DNA of 64,000 bases from Alloalcanivorax marinus (lineage in GTDB: Bacteria; Pseudomonadota; Gammaproteobacteria; Pseudomonadales; Alcanivoracaceae). Each line of letters opens with the position of its first letter. Positions within the stretch are counted from its first letter, which is position 1. The stretch is from NCBI RefSeq assembly GCF_016906305.1, contig NZ_JADDOL010000001.1, positions 186,001 to 250,000 of the forward strand, in the 5' to 3' direction. Positions 33,085 through 42,203 of the stretch are shown one piece after another. The translations under genes were made by a program, and so were the position numbers. The notes beneath the pieces were generated by a model. It was given only the letters and a program-made list of their open reading frames with translations. It was not told the origin of the DNA and ran no database searches.

Positions 33085-34899
33085 ATGCCGACCTACAAGG
33101 CTCCCCTGCGCGACATGCGCTTCCTGATCAACGAAGTGTTCGACTTCGAGAGTCACTACAAGACCCTGCCCAACGGCGAGGAAGCCACCCCGGATATGGT
33201 GGAGGCGATTCTCGGCGAGCTGGCGCGTCTGTGTGAAAACACCATCGCGCCGCTCTATCAGAGCGGCGACGAGGAAGGTTGCAAGCTGGAAGACGGCCAG
33301 GTGACCACGCCCAAGGGCTACAAGGAAGCCTACCAGGAGTACGTGGCCGGCGGCTGGCAGGGTCTCTCCCACCCCACCGAGTACGGCGGCCAGGGCCTGC
33401 CCATGTCGCTGAACCTGTTCAAGCAGGAAATGCTGGGCGCCGCCAACTGGTCCTTCGCCATGTACCCGGGCCTGTCCCTGGGGGCCATGAACACCATCCA
33501 GTTGCACGGCGATGAAGAGCAGAAACAGACTTATCTGAGCAAGCTCACCGAGGGCACCTGGGCCGGCACCATGTGCCTCACCGAGCCCCAGTGCGGCACC
33601 GACCTGGGTCAGGTGAAAACCAAGGCCGAGCCCCAGGACGACGGCTCCTACAAGCTCACCGGCACCAAGATTTTCATTTCCTCCGGTGACCACGATCTCA
33701 CCGAAAACATCGTGCACATCGTGCTGGCGCGCCTGCCGGACGCCCCCAAGGGCACCAAGGGCATCTCCCTGTTCATCGTGCCCAAGTACCTGCCCGGCCA
33801 GATCGGCGAGGACAACGGCGTGGCCTGCGGCTCGCTGGAAAAGAAAATGGGCATCAAGGCGTCCGCCACCTGCGTGATCAACTTCGACGGCGCCACCGGT
33901 TACCTGATCGGCCCGGCCAACCAGGGCCTGGAGTGCATGTTCACCTTCATGAACTCGGCGCGCATCGGCACCGCCTGCCAGGGCATCGCCCACGCCGAGC
34001 TGGCCTACCAGGGCTCGCTGCCCTACGCCAAGGAGCGCCGCTCCATGCGCGCCCTGTCCGGCAAGAAGGACCCGGACGCGGTGGCCGACGCCCTGATCCA
34101 CCACGGTGACGTGCGCCGCATGCTGCTCAAGCAGAAGGCCATCGCCGAAGGCGGCCGGGCGATGATCTACTTCGCCGCCCAGTACGCCGACCATATGATC
34201 TCCGGCATCCTCGAGGACGATAAGGACAAGTACGACCGCTGGGACAGCGAGCTCGGCTTCCTGACGCCGATCCTCAAGGGCTTTCTCACCGAGAAAGGGC
34301 TGGAAGTGGCCAACGACGCCATGCAGGTGTTCGGCGGCCACGGCTACATCAAGGAACACGGCATGGAGCAGATCGTGCGTGATGCGCGCATCGCCACGCT
34401 CTATGAAGGCACCACCGGCATCCAGGCCCTGGACCTGCTGGGCCGCAAGGTGCTGCTGTCCAGCCGTGGCAAATGCGTGCGGGATTTCTCCAGGAAGCTG
34501 CTCGACTTCGGTCGCAAGCACCTGACCGACGGCGAGCTGCGCCCCTACGCCTGGAAGCTGCTGAAGATCGCCGCCGAGTGGAACTACCTGACCACCCGCA
34601 TCATGCTGGTCGCCGCCAAGGATCGGGAGATGGTCGGCACCGCCAGCTACGATTTCCTGATGTATTCCGGCTACGCCATGATGGCCTACTTCTGGGCCCT
34701 GCAGGCCAAGGTGGCGCGGGACAAACTGGCCCACGGCGGCAACGAGCCCAAGGAGTTCTACCAGGCCAAGCTGGCCACCGCGGAGTTCTTCTTCGAACGC
34801 ATGCTGCCCACCGCCAAGGGCCACGCGGACGCCGCCCTCAAACCGACCAAGAGCACCATGCAGCTGGCGCCGGAACATTTCTCGTTCGACTACGAGTAA
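33085..34899 (+). CDS. Acyl-CoA dehydrogenase, large FadE type
   Basis: The 604-residue flavoenzyme starts MPTYKAPLRDMRFLINEVFDF, typical of the large FadE/DmdC-like branch that has an extra N-terminal segment and a C-terminal acyl-CoA dehydrogenase extension domain. Key motifs are MCLTEPQCGTDLG, GTKIFISSGDHD (flavin and substrate contacts) and YEGTTGIQALDLLGRK. It oxidises acyl-CoA to trans-2-enoyl-CoA, the first step of beta-oxidation. The start at 33085 was chosen because homologues begin there; an in-frame ATG 31 codons upstream lacks family similarity. Its stop codon directly abuts that of the convergent HAD gene. Confidence 0.93.
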   Translation: MPTYKAPLRDMRFLINEVFDFESHYKTLPNGEEATPDMVEAILGELARLCENTIAPLYQSGDEEGCKLEDGQVTTPKGYKEAYQEYVAGGWQGLSHPTEYGGQGLPMSLNLFKQEMLGAANWSFAMYPGLSLGAMNTIQLHGDEEQKQTYLSKLTEGTWAGTMCLTEPQCGTDLGQVKTKAEPQDDGSYKLTGTKIFISSGDHDLTENIVHIVLARLPDAPKGTKGISLFIVPKYLPGQIGEDNGVACGSLEKKMGIKASATCVINFDGATGYLIGPANQGLECMFTFMNSARIGTACQGIAHAELAYQGSLPYAKERRSMRALSGKKDPDAVADALIHHGDVRRMLLKQKAIAEGGRAMIYFAAQYADHMISGILEDDKDKYDRWDSELGFLTPILKGFLTEKGLEVANDAMQVFGGHGYIKEHGMEQIVRDARIATLYEGTTGIQALDLLGRKVLLSSRGKCVRDFSRKLLDFGRKHLTDGELRPYAWKLLKIAAEWNYLTTRIMLVAAKDREMVGTASYDFLMYSGYAMMAYFWALQAKVARDKLAHGGNEPKEFYQAKLATAEFFFERMLPTAKGHADAALKPTKSTMQLAPEHFSFDYE

Positions 34900-35481
34900 T
34901 CATCCCAGCCAGTCCAGCAGCTCGCCGAGATGGCCGACCACCACGTCGGCCTGATCGGTGAAGTGCTGGTTACCGCCATTGAGCAGCAACCCCGCCGCCA
35001 TGCCGGCGTTGCGGGCGGCCTGCAGATCGTAGACAAAGTCCCCCACGTACAGGCAATCCGCCGGCACCAGCCGTAACCGGTCGGCGATGCGCAGCAGACC
35101 CTCCGGGTCCGGTTTGGGCGCGCAGTCCTCCCGCGTGAGAATCAGATCCACCGGCAGGTTGAGCACGTCGTGGGTGCGCGCCACGGCGGCGCGGCTGTTG
35201 CGGGTCAGGATCGCGGTGGGCACGCCCCGTTGGTGCAGCGTGGCCAGCAGCGCCTCGGCGCCGTCGATCCAGCGGGCGGCGGCCGCGCCCTCCTGCTCGT
35301 GCCGGTCGATCACCGCCCGGGCCCGGGCCGCCGCCAGCGGCGCCAGGGTTTGCAGGTGTTCTAGCACGCCGATCCCGTCCGGAAAGCCCAGTTCGCGGCG
35401 CAGGGCGGCGAAATCCAGCTGGCTGTCCACCAGAGTACCGTCCAGATCGAACAGCAGGGCCTGAAAGCGACGCGGCGGCAT
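34900..35481 (-). CDS. HAD-superfamily phosphatase (Gph-like)
   Basis: The 193-residue protein has the four HAD motifs: DLDGTLVDS with two Asp near residue 12, ILTRNS, the lysine in PKPDPEGLL and GDFVYDLQAARNAG. Helical cap residues lie between motifs 1 and 2. It resembles phosphoglycolate phosphatases but is shorter, so the substrate is open. It starts after AAGGAG. The gene converges on the acyl-CoA dehydrogenase gene with no intergenic base. Confidence 0.88.
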   Translation of the reverse strand: MPPRRFQALLFDLDGTLVDSQLDFAALRRELGFPDGIGVLEHLQTLAPLAAARARAVIDRHEQEGAAAARWIDGAEALLATLHQRGVPTAILTRNSRAAVARTHDVLNLPVDLILTREDCAPKPDPEGLLRIADRLRLVPADCLYVGDFVYDLQAARNAGMAAGLLLNGGNQHFTDQADVVVGHLGELLDWLG

Positions 35482-35535
35482 GATGATCTCCTTGAGTCCG
35501 GAAAGGTCCCAGGATATCCGGCCGCCGCGTAAGGT

Positions 35536-37950
35536 TCAGTGACGGCGGCGCATCAGGCCCGCCAGCATCAGCAGCACCCCGTAGCCCAGGGAGCCCCCGC
35601 CGCCGCTGTCGCCGCCGTTATCGGCGCCGTCGCCCTGGTCCGGCCGGTCGCCACCCGCCTCGGCGGACAGGGCCAGGTCGATGAGCACCGGATCGTGGTC
35701 GGAGGCCCGCCAGGCGTCCGCGGCGTAATAACGCTGGTGCTGCTGTTCGCTCTCGTAGTCCGGCAGCAGGTAGGACAACGCCACCGGTTCGTCGGCGTTG
35801 ATGTGCCATTCCCGGGTGGCCAGCACCTTGTCATTGAGACGTTCGGACGCCAGGGCGTGGTCCAGATAGCCGGCTTCGCCCTTGTAGGTGTAGCTGTAGG
35901 CGTCCTCGCCCTGGAAGCGCCGCACCAGATTCACCAGGCCGGCATCGCGCAGGGTGGTGATCGGGTCTTCCTGGGCGTAGCTGTTGAGGTCACCGATGAT
36001 CAGCCAATTGCCGTCGTTGGCGCCGGTGGGGTCGTCCTCCAGCCAGCTCAGCACCCCCTCGGCGGCGGCCACCCGTTCCGGGTTCCAGCAGCCCTGGCCG
36101 TCACCCTGGTCGCTGTTAACGCCGTCGTCCGGGCAGCTGCCCTTGGACTTGAAGTGGTTGACCACCACCGTCAGGGTTTCGCCGCCGTTGAGCGGTCGGA
36201 AGGTCTGCACCAGCGGCTGACGGTTGGTTTCGTTGCCGAAGGCGCCGCGGTCGGTGGTGGCGGCGGTGCCCGCCTCCTCGACCACATCACTCCGATAGAT
36301 CAACCCAACGGCGATGGCGTCCCCGCCGAGGCGCTCAAGGCCAGGGTCCACATAGCGCCAGGCCGGCCCCAGGGCATCGGTGAGCTGGGCCAGGGCGGAT
36401 TCCGGGCCATAGCCGTCGTTCTCCACTTCCATCAGGCCGACCACATCGGCGTCGATGCCCTTGAGCGCCGCCACCAGCTTATCCTGTTGCCGGGTCAGCT
36501 CTTCACTGCTCTTCGCCCCCCGCGGGGTGGGAAAGCCGCCGCCGGCGCCGTCACCGTTGAAGTAGTTCAGGACGTTGAACGAGGCCACCCGCAGATCGCT
36601 GCCGGCGGCCCGGTCCGGAGCCGGGGAACGGGGGTTGGCGGCGGGGTCGAAGCGCACTTCGCCCACCGGCTGAAGACGCCACTCGTTGAAGCCGTAGGTG
36701 AACACCGCCTGGAACGGTCGGGTGCGGTAGCCGGCGCGCAGGGTATTGTTGGCGGCCAGCCCTCCGTCGGGATAGATCACCGTATCCGGGTTCTGAACGT
36801 TGGACGCATCGTCCAGCAATATGCGGTTGCGGGTGTTGGCTTCCTTCACCGCCCGGGCGGCATCGCCGGGCGCCGCCACATTGGTGGGGTTGAACAGGCG
36901 GCCGTCGCTCAGCGTCACGCTGCCGTAGCGGGCCAGCTCGTAGTTGTCGCTCACGGTCAGCGGCTGCTCCACGCTCACCAGCATGCCCTCCAGGGCCTCC
37001 CGGTTGGCCAGGTCATCGAACGGCAGGGTCAGCACCACCGGCGTCACGGTGACATTCTGCTCGCAGACCGCCCGCTGGTCGGCGCTGATCTGGGTCAGGC
37101 CGTAGTACTCGCCGACGGTGCCGCTCACCCGCACCCGGTCACCGGCGACCACGTCCGCGTCCGGCTGATAGACGAACAGACCTTCAGAGGTGGCCGGGTC
37201 GTCGTCCCGATGCGCCTCGGTCTCCATCACATAGAAGCCATCGAAGGCCGGGTACACGGCGGTCACCACCGCCTCGATCACCTGGCCCTCGCCGTCCAGG
37301 GGGGAGACATCGCCGTCGCCCTGAATGGCGGCGATGCGGGTCACCGCCTCGCCGCAGGCGCCCAGGGGCACCGGCTCACCAGCGTCGCCACCGCCGCCGG
37401 TGCCCGGCTCACCCAGGCCGTCCAGGGTGTCCGAGGGGAAGCCCACCCACTCCACCGACGGATCGAAGGCATCGTCGATCACGGTATCGCCACCGGTGAC
37501 GCTGGCCTTGCGGCGCAGGGTGCGGTCCGCGGTGCTCAGGCCACCGCCGGTCCAGGCGCTGCCCGGGTCCTCGCCCACCCGGCCGAAGCTGTCCACCACG
37601 CCGTCGGCGTTACGCAGCACATAGGCGTCGTCGCCGTTGTGGTTGATGGTGGCGCTGGTGATGTCCGCCAGCCCGGCCAGGCTGCCGGAGGCCTGGCTGG
37701 TGGCGATCACCAGCACATCACCGCCGGCCAGGGTCCGGCCGTCCAGGGCCAGGCTGCTGCTCACCGTGGTGGCGCCGTTGCTGTAGCGCTCCAGCACATA
37801 GCCGTTCAGGCTCTGGCTGGTGTCGCCGGCGTTGTACAGCTCCAGCGCTTTGTTCTGGCCGCTGCCTTCCACGTACTCACTGATCAGGATATTGCCCTGG
37901 GCGCTGCAGGCCATTCCCAGCCCGGCCAGCCCCATGATGAAGATGCGCAT
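35536..37950 (-). CDS. ExeM/NucH-type extracellular nuclease with GlyGly-CTERM tail
   Basis: The 804-residue protein has a signal peptide (about residues 1-19), a lamin-tail domain starting ILISEYVEGSGQNKALELYN, an OB-fold region, and an endonuclease/exonuclease/phosphatase domain from RVASFNVLNYF through MEVENDGYGPESA, IIGDLNSY and the final SDHDPVLIDL. The C-terminus is a Gly/Ser run, a hydrophobic helix and RRRH, i.e. a GlyGly-CTERM sorting signal cut by rhombosortase in gammaproteobacteria with type II secretion. It should degrade extracellular DNA for nutrients or biofilm remodelling. The start after GGAG was chosen because it gives the signal peptide; the open frame extends 49 codons upstream. 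Confidence 0.92.
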   Translation of the reverse strand: MRIFIMGLAGLGMACSAQGNILISEYVEGSGQNKALELYNAGDTSQSLNGYVLERYSNGATTVSSSLALDGRTLAGGDVLVIATSQASGSLAGLADITSATINHNGDDAYVLRNADGVVDSFGRVGEDPGSAWTGGGLSTADRTLRRKASVTGGDTVIDDAFDPSVEWVGFPSDTLDGLGEPGTGGGGDAGEPVPLGACGEAVTRIAAIQGDGDVSPLDGEGQVIEAVVTAVYPAFDGFYVMETEAHRDDDPATSEGLFVYQPDADVVAGDRVRVSGTVGEYYGLTQISADQRAVCEQNVTVTPVVLTLPFDDLANREALEGMLVSVEQPLTVSDNYELARYGSVTLSDGRLFNPTNVAAPGDAARAVKEANTRNRILLDDASNVQNPDTVIYPDGGLAANNTLRAGYRTRPFQAVFTYGFNEWRLQPVGEVRFDPAANPRSPAPDRAAGSDLRVASFNVLNYFNGDGAGGGFPTPRGAKSSEELTRQQDKLVAALKGIDADVVGLMEVENDGYGPESALAQLTDALGPAWRYVDPGLERLGGDAIAVGLIYRSDVVEEAGTAATTDRGAFGNETNRQPLVQTFRPLNGGETLTVVVNHFKSKGSCPDDGVNSDQGDGQGCWNPERVAAAEGVLSWLEDDPTGANDGNWLIIGDLNSYAQEDPITTLRDAGLVNLVRRFQGEDAYSYTYKGEAGYLDHALASERLNDKVLATREWHINADEPVALSYLLPDYESEQQHQRYYAADAWRASDHDPVLIDLALSAEAGGDRPDQGDGADNGGDSGGGGSLGYGVLLMLAGLMRRRH

Positions 37951-38238
37951 GACCCGCTCCACGAAAATTGGTGGGAGTACCCTGACAAGGGGCCATGACC
38001 AAACCATTTCACGGGTATGGCAACCTTCTTGCAGGCACTTTGGCATCGGCCATGGCAGCGGCATTGGCAAGCTCCTGATCAAGGTGTAATCGCGCATACC
38101 GTGGTGGGCTCCAGGGCCAAGCCTCGTTTACCACAAGGCACATTCAGGACCCGGGTCGCTCTGCTAAGATGACCCGTAACGCCAAGGAGATAGCGCGTCC
38201 TGTTCCCGAGCGGGACGGCGATAAAAAGTGAGGATGGC

Positions 38239-39609
38239 ATGAAAACCCTGAGTCCGGTGGATCAGTTGTTCCTGTATCTGGAAAAACGACAGCAGCCCAT
38301 GCATGTGGCGGGTCTGCAATTGTTTTCCTTCCCCGAGGGCGCCGGCCCCAAATACGTCAGTGAACTGGCCCAGTCGATCCGTGATTATTGCCGTCCCGAA
38401 CCGCCCTTCAACCAACGCTTGCGGCGCCGCTGGGGCCAGTGGCACTGGGACGAGGACAAGCAGTTCGACATCGATCACCATTTCCGCCACGAGGCGCTGC
38501 CCAAGCCGGGCCGTATCCGCGAGCTGCTGTCGCTGGTGTCCGCCGAGCATTCCAATCTGCTGGACCGGGAGCGTCCGCTGTGGGAGGCGCACCTGATCGA
38601 AGGCATTCGCGGCCGCCAGTTCGCCCTCTACACCAAGGTGCACCACTCCATGGTGGACGGCATCTCGGCCATGCGCATGGGCATGCGGGCCCTGTCCCCG
38701 GACCCGGACGAGCGGGATTTGCCTCCGGTGTGGGCCTACAAACCCAACAAGCGCGGGCGGGGCGTGAGCAGCCCGGTGGACGCGGTCAGCAGTCTGGCGC
38801 GCCTGACCGCCGGCGCCAGCCGCCAGATCGCCACCGTGCCGGCGCTGACCCGGGAAATCTACCGGGTCACTCAGAAAGCCAAGGACGACCCCAATTTCGT
38901 GTCCATCTTCCAGGCGCCGGACACCATCCTCAACCAGTGCATCACCGGCTCACGGCGGTTCGCCGCCCAGAGCTATTCCCTGCCGCGCCTGAAAAAGCTG
39001 GCCGGAGCCTTCAACTGCACCCTTAACGATGTGGTGCTGAGCATGTGCGGCCACGCGCTGCGCGAGTACCTGATCAGCCAGAATGCCCTGCCCGACCAGC
39101 CGCTGATCGCCATGGTGCCCATGTCCCTGCGCAAGGACGACAGCGCCGGCGGCAACCAGATCGCCATGATCCTGGCCAACCTGGGTACCCATGTGTGCGA
39201 CCCCGCCAACCGGCTGCGCGTGGTGCAGGCCTCGGTGAAGGAGGCGAAGCAGCGCTTTTCGCAGATGAGCCCGGAGGAGATCCTCAACTTCACCGCCCTG
39301 AGCATGGCTCCCACCGGGCTCAATTTGCTCACCGGCCTGGCGCCGCGCTGGCGGGCGTTCAATGTGATCATTTCCAACGTGCCCGGCCCCAAGGAGCCGC
39401 TGTACTGGAACGGCGCCCAGTTGAAGGGCCAGTACCCGGTGTCGGTGGTGCTGGACCGCATCGCCCTGAACATGACGCTGACCAGCTACCGGGATCAGAT
39501 CGAGTTCGGACTGATCGCCTGCCGCCGTACCCTGCCCTCCATGCAGCGCCTGCTGGACTACCTGGAACAGTCCATTCGCGAGCTGGAAATCGCCGCTGGC
39601 CTGCGCTGA
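38239..39609 (+). CDS. atfA1: Wax ester synthase / diacylglycerol acyltransferase (AtfA1-type)
   Basis: This 456-residue enzyme makes wax esters from acyl-CoA and fatty alcohol, or triacylglycerol from diacylglycerol, for intracellular lipid storage. The catalytic HHxxxDG motif is HHSMVDG (about 134-140) and the family PLW motif appears as RPLWEAHL. Further conserved stretches are SNVPGPKEPLYWNG and MVPMSLR. From memory it aligns almost end to end with A. borkumensis AtfA1, which underlies the symbol and the genus suggestion. It starts after GAGGAT and is monocistronic, followed by a csp gene. Confidence 0.95.
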   Translation: MKTLSPVDQLFLYLEKRQQPMHVAGLQLFSFPEGAGPKYVSELAQSIRDYCRPEPPFNQRLRRRWGQWHWDEDKQFDIDHHFRHEALPKPGRIRELLSLVSAEHSNLLDRERPLWEAHLIEGIRGRQFALYTKVHHSMVDGISAMRMGMRALSPDPDERDLPPVWAYKPNKRGRGVSSPVDAVSSLARLTAGASRQIATVPALTREIYRVTQKAKDDPNFVSIFQAPDTILNQCITGSRRFAAQSYSLPRLKKLAGAFNCTLNDVVLSMCGHALREYLISQNALPDQPLIAMVPMSLRKDDSAGGNQIAMILANLGTHVCDPANRLRVVQASVKEAKQRFSQMSPEEILNFTALSMAPTGLNLLTGLAPRWRAFNVIISNVPGPKEPLYWNGAQLKGQYPVSVVLDRIALNMTLTSYRDQIEFGLIACRRTLPSMQRLLDYLEQSIRELEIAAGLR

Positions 39610-39815
39610 GCGGGTCGTCGGCGGGTGCCCGGGAGAGCCGCCAAAAAAAGGTTGGTGTGGCGGCATAAAGGGGGTAAAGTCAAAAAGGCTGCAGATTGTG
39701 GCAGTGGTTTGTTTTGGTAGTTGCCTTCCTCCGCGTGAAGCTCAAGAAGTCTCCGAACACCCCTCCCCTGGTTTGCATGCACACCCTATTGAAAAGTTTT
39801 GAGGTATAGATTCAC

Positions 39816-40019
39816 ATGGCTACTGGTACCGTTAAATGGTTCAACGAATCCAAGGGTTTCGGTTTCATTTCCCAGGATGACGGCGGCGCGGATGTCTTCG
39901 TTCACTTCAGCGCGATCACTGGCTCTGGCTTCCGTACTCTGGCCGAAGGCCAGAAAGTAAGCTTCGATATTCAGCAAGGTCCGAAAGGTCCGCAGGCGGC
40001 CAACGTCGTCGCTGAGTAA
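39816..40019 (+). CDS. Cold shock domain protein (CspA family)
   Basis: The 67-residue protein is one five-stranded cold shock domain with RNP1 KGFGFI and RNP2 VFVHF, which bind single-stranded RNA or DNA and melt RNA structure. The preceding 200 bp without a gene would allow a long leader, as in cspA mRNAs that sense temperature by folding, but I cannot show that it does. A strong terminator follows. Confidence 0.95.
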   Translation: MATGTVKWFNESKGFGFISQDDGGADVFVHFSAITGSGFRTLAEGQKVSFDIQQGPKGPQAANVVAE

Positions 40020-40030
40020 GGCCTGAACGC

Positions 40031-40050
40031 GCGGGCCGGGGTCGGCCCGC
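40031..40050 (+). other. GC-rich hairpin after the csp stop codon
   Basis: GCGGGCCG (40031-40038), GGGT, CGGCCCGC (40043-40050) forms an eight-base stem eleven bases after the csp stop. It precedes the main terminator and may protect the mRNA 3' end. Confidence 0.5.
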
Positions 40051-40072
40051 CGCCCGCCGTTTTCAAGGTCGG

Positions 40073-40101
40073 AAAAACCCCGCCGAGGCGGGGTTTTTTT
40101 T
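40073..40101. terminator. Bidirectional intrinsic terminator between csp and gdhA
   Basis: AAAAACCCCGCC, a GA loop and GGCGGGG with eight T form a near-ideal intrinsic terminator for csp. The A-run on the left makes it work also for gdhA on the minus strand, whose stop is 12 bp away. Confidence 0.93.
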
Positions 40102-40112
40102 GCGGTTCCGGC

Positions 40113-41453
40113 TCAGAGAATACCCTGGCCGACCATGGCTTCCGCCACCCGCAGGTAGCCGGCCATGTCCGCCCCCACCAGATAGTCCGGCCGCTCCCCG
40201 TCACCGCCGTGATCCAGACAGCGCTGGTGCACCCGGGCCATGATGTCGCGCAGCCGACGATCCACTTCCTCGGCGCTCCAGCTTTCCCGACGGCTGTTCT
40301 GGCTCATTTCCAGACCGCTCACCGCCACGCCGCCGGCGTTGGCCGCCTTGCCCGGGCCGAACACCACCCCGGCGTCGCGCAGCCGTTTCACGGCCGCGCC
40401 GGAGCAGGGCATGTTGGCGCCCTCCACCACCCAGCCGCAGCCGTTGTCGATAAGCCGGTCCGCGTCCTCTTCTTCCAGTTCATTCTGGGTGGCGCAGGGC
40501 AAGGCGATGTCACAGGGAAGATCCCAGGGACGTTCGCCGTCCCGGTATTCCACCCCGTCGAAGCGATCCGCCAGATCACCGACCTTGCCGCCGCCGTTCT
40601 TGATCTCCGCCACCGCCTCCAGGTGGTCCCGGGTGAAGCCGTCCTTGATGTAAATGCTGCCCCGGGAGTCGGACAAGGTGACCACCCGGGCGTCACGCTC
40701 CAGCGCTTTCTCCAGAGCGTGACGGGCCACGTTACCGGCCCCGGAAATAGCCACCGTGCGGCCCTCCAGCGTCTGATCCCGCTGGTTCAGCATGGCCTCC
40801 AGAAAGTAGATCAGCCCATAGCCGGTGGCCTGGACGCGCAGGGCGCTGCCGCCAAAGGAGAGCTGCTTGCCGGTGAAGCCGCCGTCGTGCCGACGGCCGA
40901 GCTTGCGGTACATGCCGAACAGGTAGCCGATTTCCCGGGGGCCCACGCCCATGTCACCGGCCGGCACGTCGGTGTCGGCGCCCATATGGTGGTGAAACTC
41001 GGTCATGAACGCCTGACAGAAACGCATCACCTCGGCATCGCTGCGGCCCTTGGGATTGAAGTCCGAGCCGCCCTTGCCGGCGCCCAGCGGCAGGCCGGTA
41101 AGGGCGTTCTTGAGGGTTTGTTCCAGCGCCAGAAAGGTGAGCACATCCAGGTTCACCGAGGGGTGGAACCGCAGGCCACCTTTATAGGGCCCCAGAGCTC
41201 CGTTCATCTGCACCCGGAAGCCGCGGTTCACCCGGGTACGGCCGTCGTCGTCCACCCAGGGCACCCGGAACACCAGCGTGCGTTCCGGCTCCAGCAGTCG
41301 CGTCATCAGCGCGTCGTCGTCGACGTCCGGGTGGTCCCTGAGTGGCCCCTCGATGCTCTCCAGCAGCGACCGGGCGGCCTGCTGAAAGTGCGTGTGGTGG
41401 GGGTCCCTTTCCTTGATGCGGTCGAGTATCGATTGAGTATCCATGGCCCCCAT
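40113..41453 (-). CDS. gdhA: NADP-specific glutamate dehydrogenase
   Basis: The 446-residue protein matches hexameric NADP-type GdhA (E. coli 447). Motifs include GPYKGGLRFHPSV, PLGAGKGGSDFNPKG with the catalytic Lys, and the nucleotide fold ISGAGNVARHA. It forms glutamate from 2-oxoglutarate and ammonium when ammonium is plentiful. Neither this ATG nor a second one three codons later (41444) has a convincing Shine-Dalgarno, so the start could be either. Confidence 0.95.
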   Translation of the reverse strand: MGAMDTQSILDRIKERDPHHTHFQQAARSLLESIEGPLRDHPDVDDDALMTRLLEPERTLVFRVPWVDDDGRTRVNRGFRVQMNGALGPYKGGLRFHPSVNLDVLTFLALEQTLKNALTGLPLGAGKGGSDFNPKGRSDAEVMRFCQAFMTEFHHHMGADTDVPAGDMGVGPREIGYLFGMYRKLGRRHDGGFTGKQLSFGGSALRVQATGYGLIYFLEAMLNQRDQTLEGRTVAISGAGNVARHALEKALERDARVVTLSDSRGSIYIKDGFTRDHLEAVAEIKNGGGKVGDLADRFDGVEYRDGERPWDLPCDIALPCATQNELEEEDADRLIDNGCGWVVEGANMPCSGAAVKRLRDAGVVFGPGKAANAGGVAVSGLEMSQNSRRESWSAEEVDRRLRDIMARVHQRCLDHGGDGERPDYLVGADMAGYLRVAEAMVGQGIL

Positions 41454-41528
41454 GAAACCGGCCCGGCCATCAAAGACAAGTCATCGCCGCTTCAAAAAAA
41501 GTAAAAAGCCTCGGGGCCGGGCGCGGAT

Positions 41529-42203
41529 TCAGCCCTCCAGCAGGGTCTTGCGGCGGCGCCAGTCGGGCATGCGGCGGTCCATCAGGGCGTGAAATTCCGG
41601 CCCGTGGTGCATGTGCTCCAGATGGCAGAGCTCGTGCATCACCACATAGTCGATGGCCGCCGGCGGGTACTTCATCAGCAGCAGGTTGAGGTTGATGTAG
41701 CCCCGTGGCGACAGGGACCCCCAGCGGGTGCGCATTTTCTTGACCCGCAGCGTGGGGCGGCGATGGCCGCCCTCCGCGAACCAGGGAAACTGGCGTTCGA
41801 TGCTGTCCTGAAAGAAGGCCCGCGCCTGAGCGCGCCACCATTCGTACAGCGCCTCCCGCACCTGACTCTCATCGTCGGGGCGGGGCACGGCGATGCACAG
41901 CCGATCGTCCTCCAGATTCACGCGACCCCGGGCCGGGCCGGTGGACAAGGCACGCACATCCAGCGTGCGCGGCGTTCCCAGGTGCGGGCAGGGCTCGCCG
42001 TGGCGCCAGTGCTGGCGCGGGCGGTGGGCCATGTCGCGACGCTGGCGGGCAATCCAGTCACGGCGTTCGTCGACGAACGCTTCGATATGGCGGCCCGCGA
42101 GGCGCAGCGGCGCGCGCACCTGAACGCGCCCGTCCGGGAACACCCGCACCTCCAGCGAACGGCGCCGTGAACGAACCAGTTCATATTCCACCGGCCAGGT
42201 CAT
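41529..42203 (-). CDS. YgjP-like M48-type metallopeptidase
   Basis: The 224-residue protein contains the zinc site HELCHLEHMHHGPEF (HExxH with a third ligand downstream) close to the C-terminus, the hallmark of the YgjP/SprT-like DUF45 family, plus the RRRSLEVRV start and WGSLSPRGYINLN. The function is poorly known. The start was placed at 42203 because TGATG there joins it to the upstream membrane fusion protein gene; an open frame extends 14 codons further. The physical coupling to an efflux adaptor is unusual. Confidence 0.85.
   Translation of the reverse strand: MTWPVEYELVRSRRRSLEVRVFPDGRVQVRAPLRLAGRHIEAFVDERRDWIARQRRDMAHRPRQHWRHGEPCPHLGTPRTLDVRALSTGPARGRVNLEDDRLCIAVPRPDDESQVREALYEWWRAQARAFFQDSIERQFPWFAEGGHRRPTLRVKKMRTRWGSLSPRGYINLNLLLMKYPPAAIDYVVMHELCHLEHMHHGPEFHALMDRRMPDWRRRKTLLEG

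Noticed and set aside
35536-38097. Longer start for the nuclease (38097)
   Set aside because: It would bury the signal peptide behind 49 residues; the start at 37950 has GGAG and a proper signal sequence.
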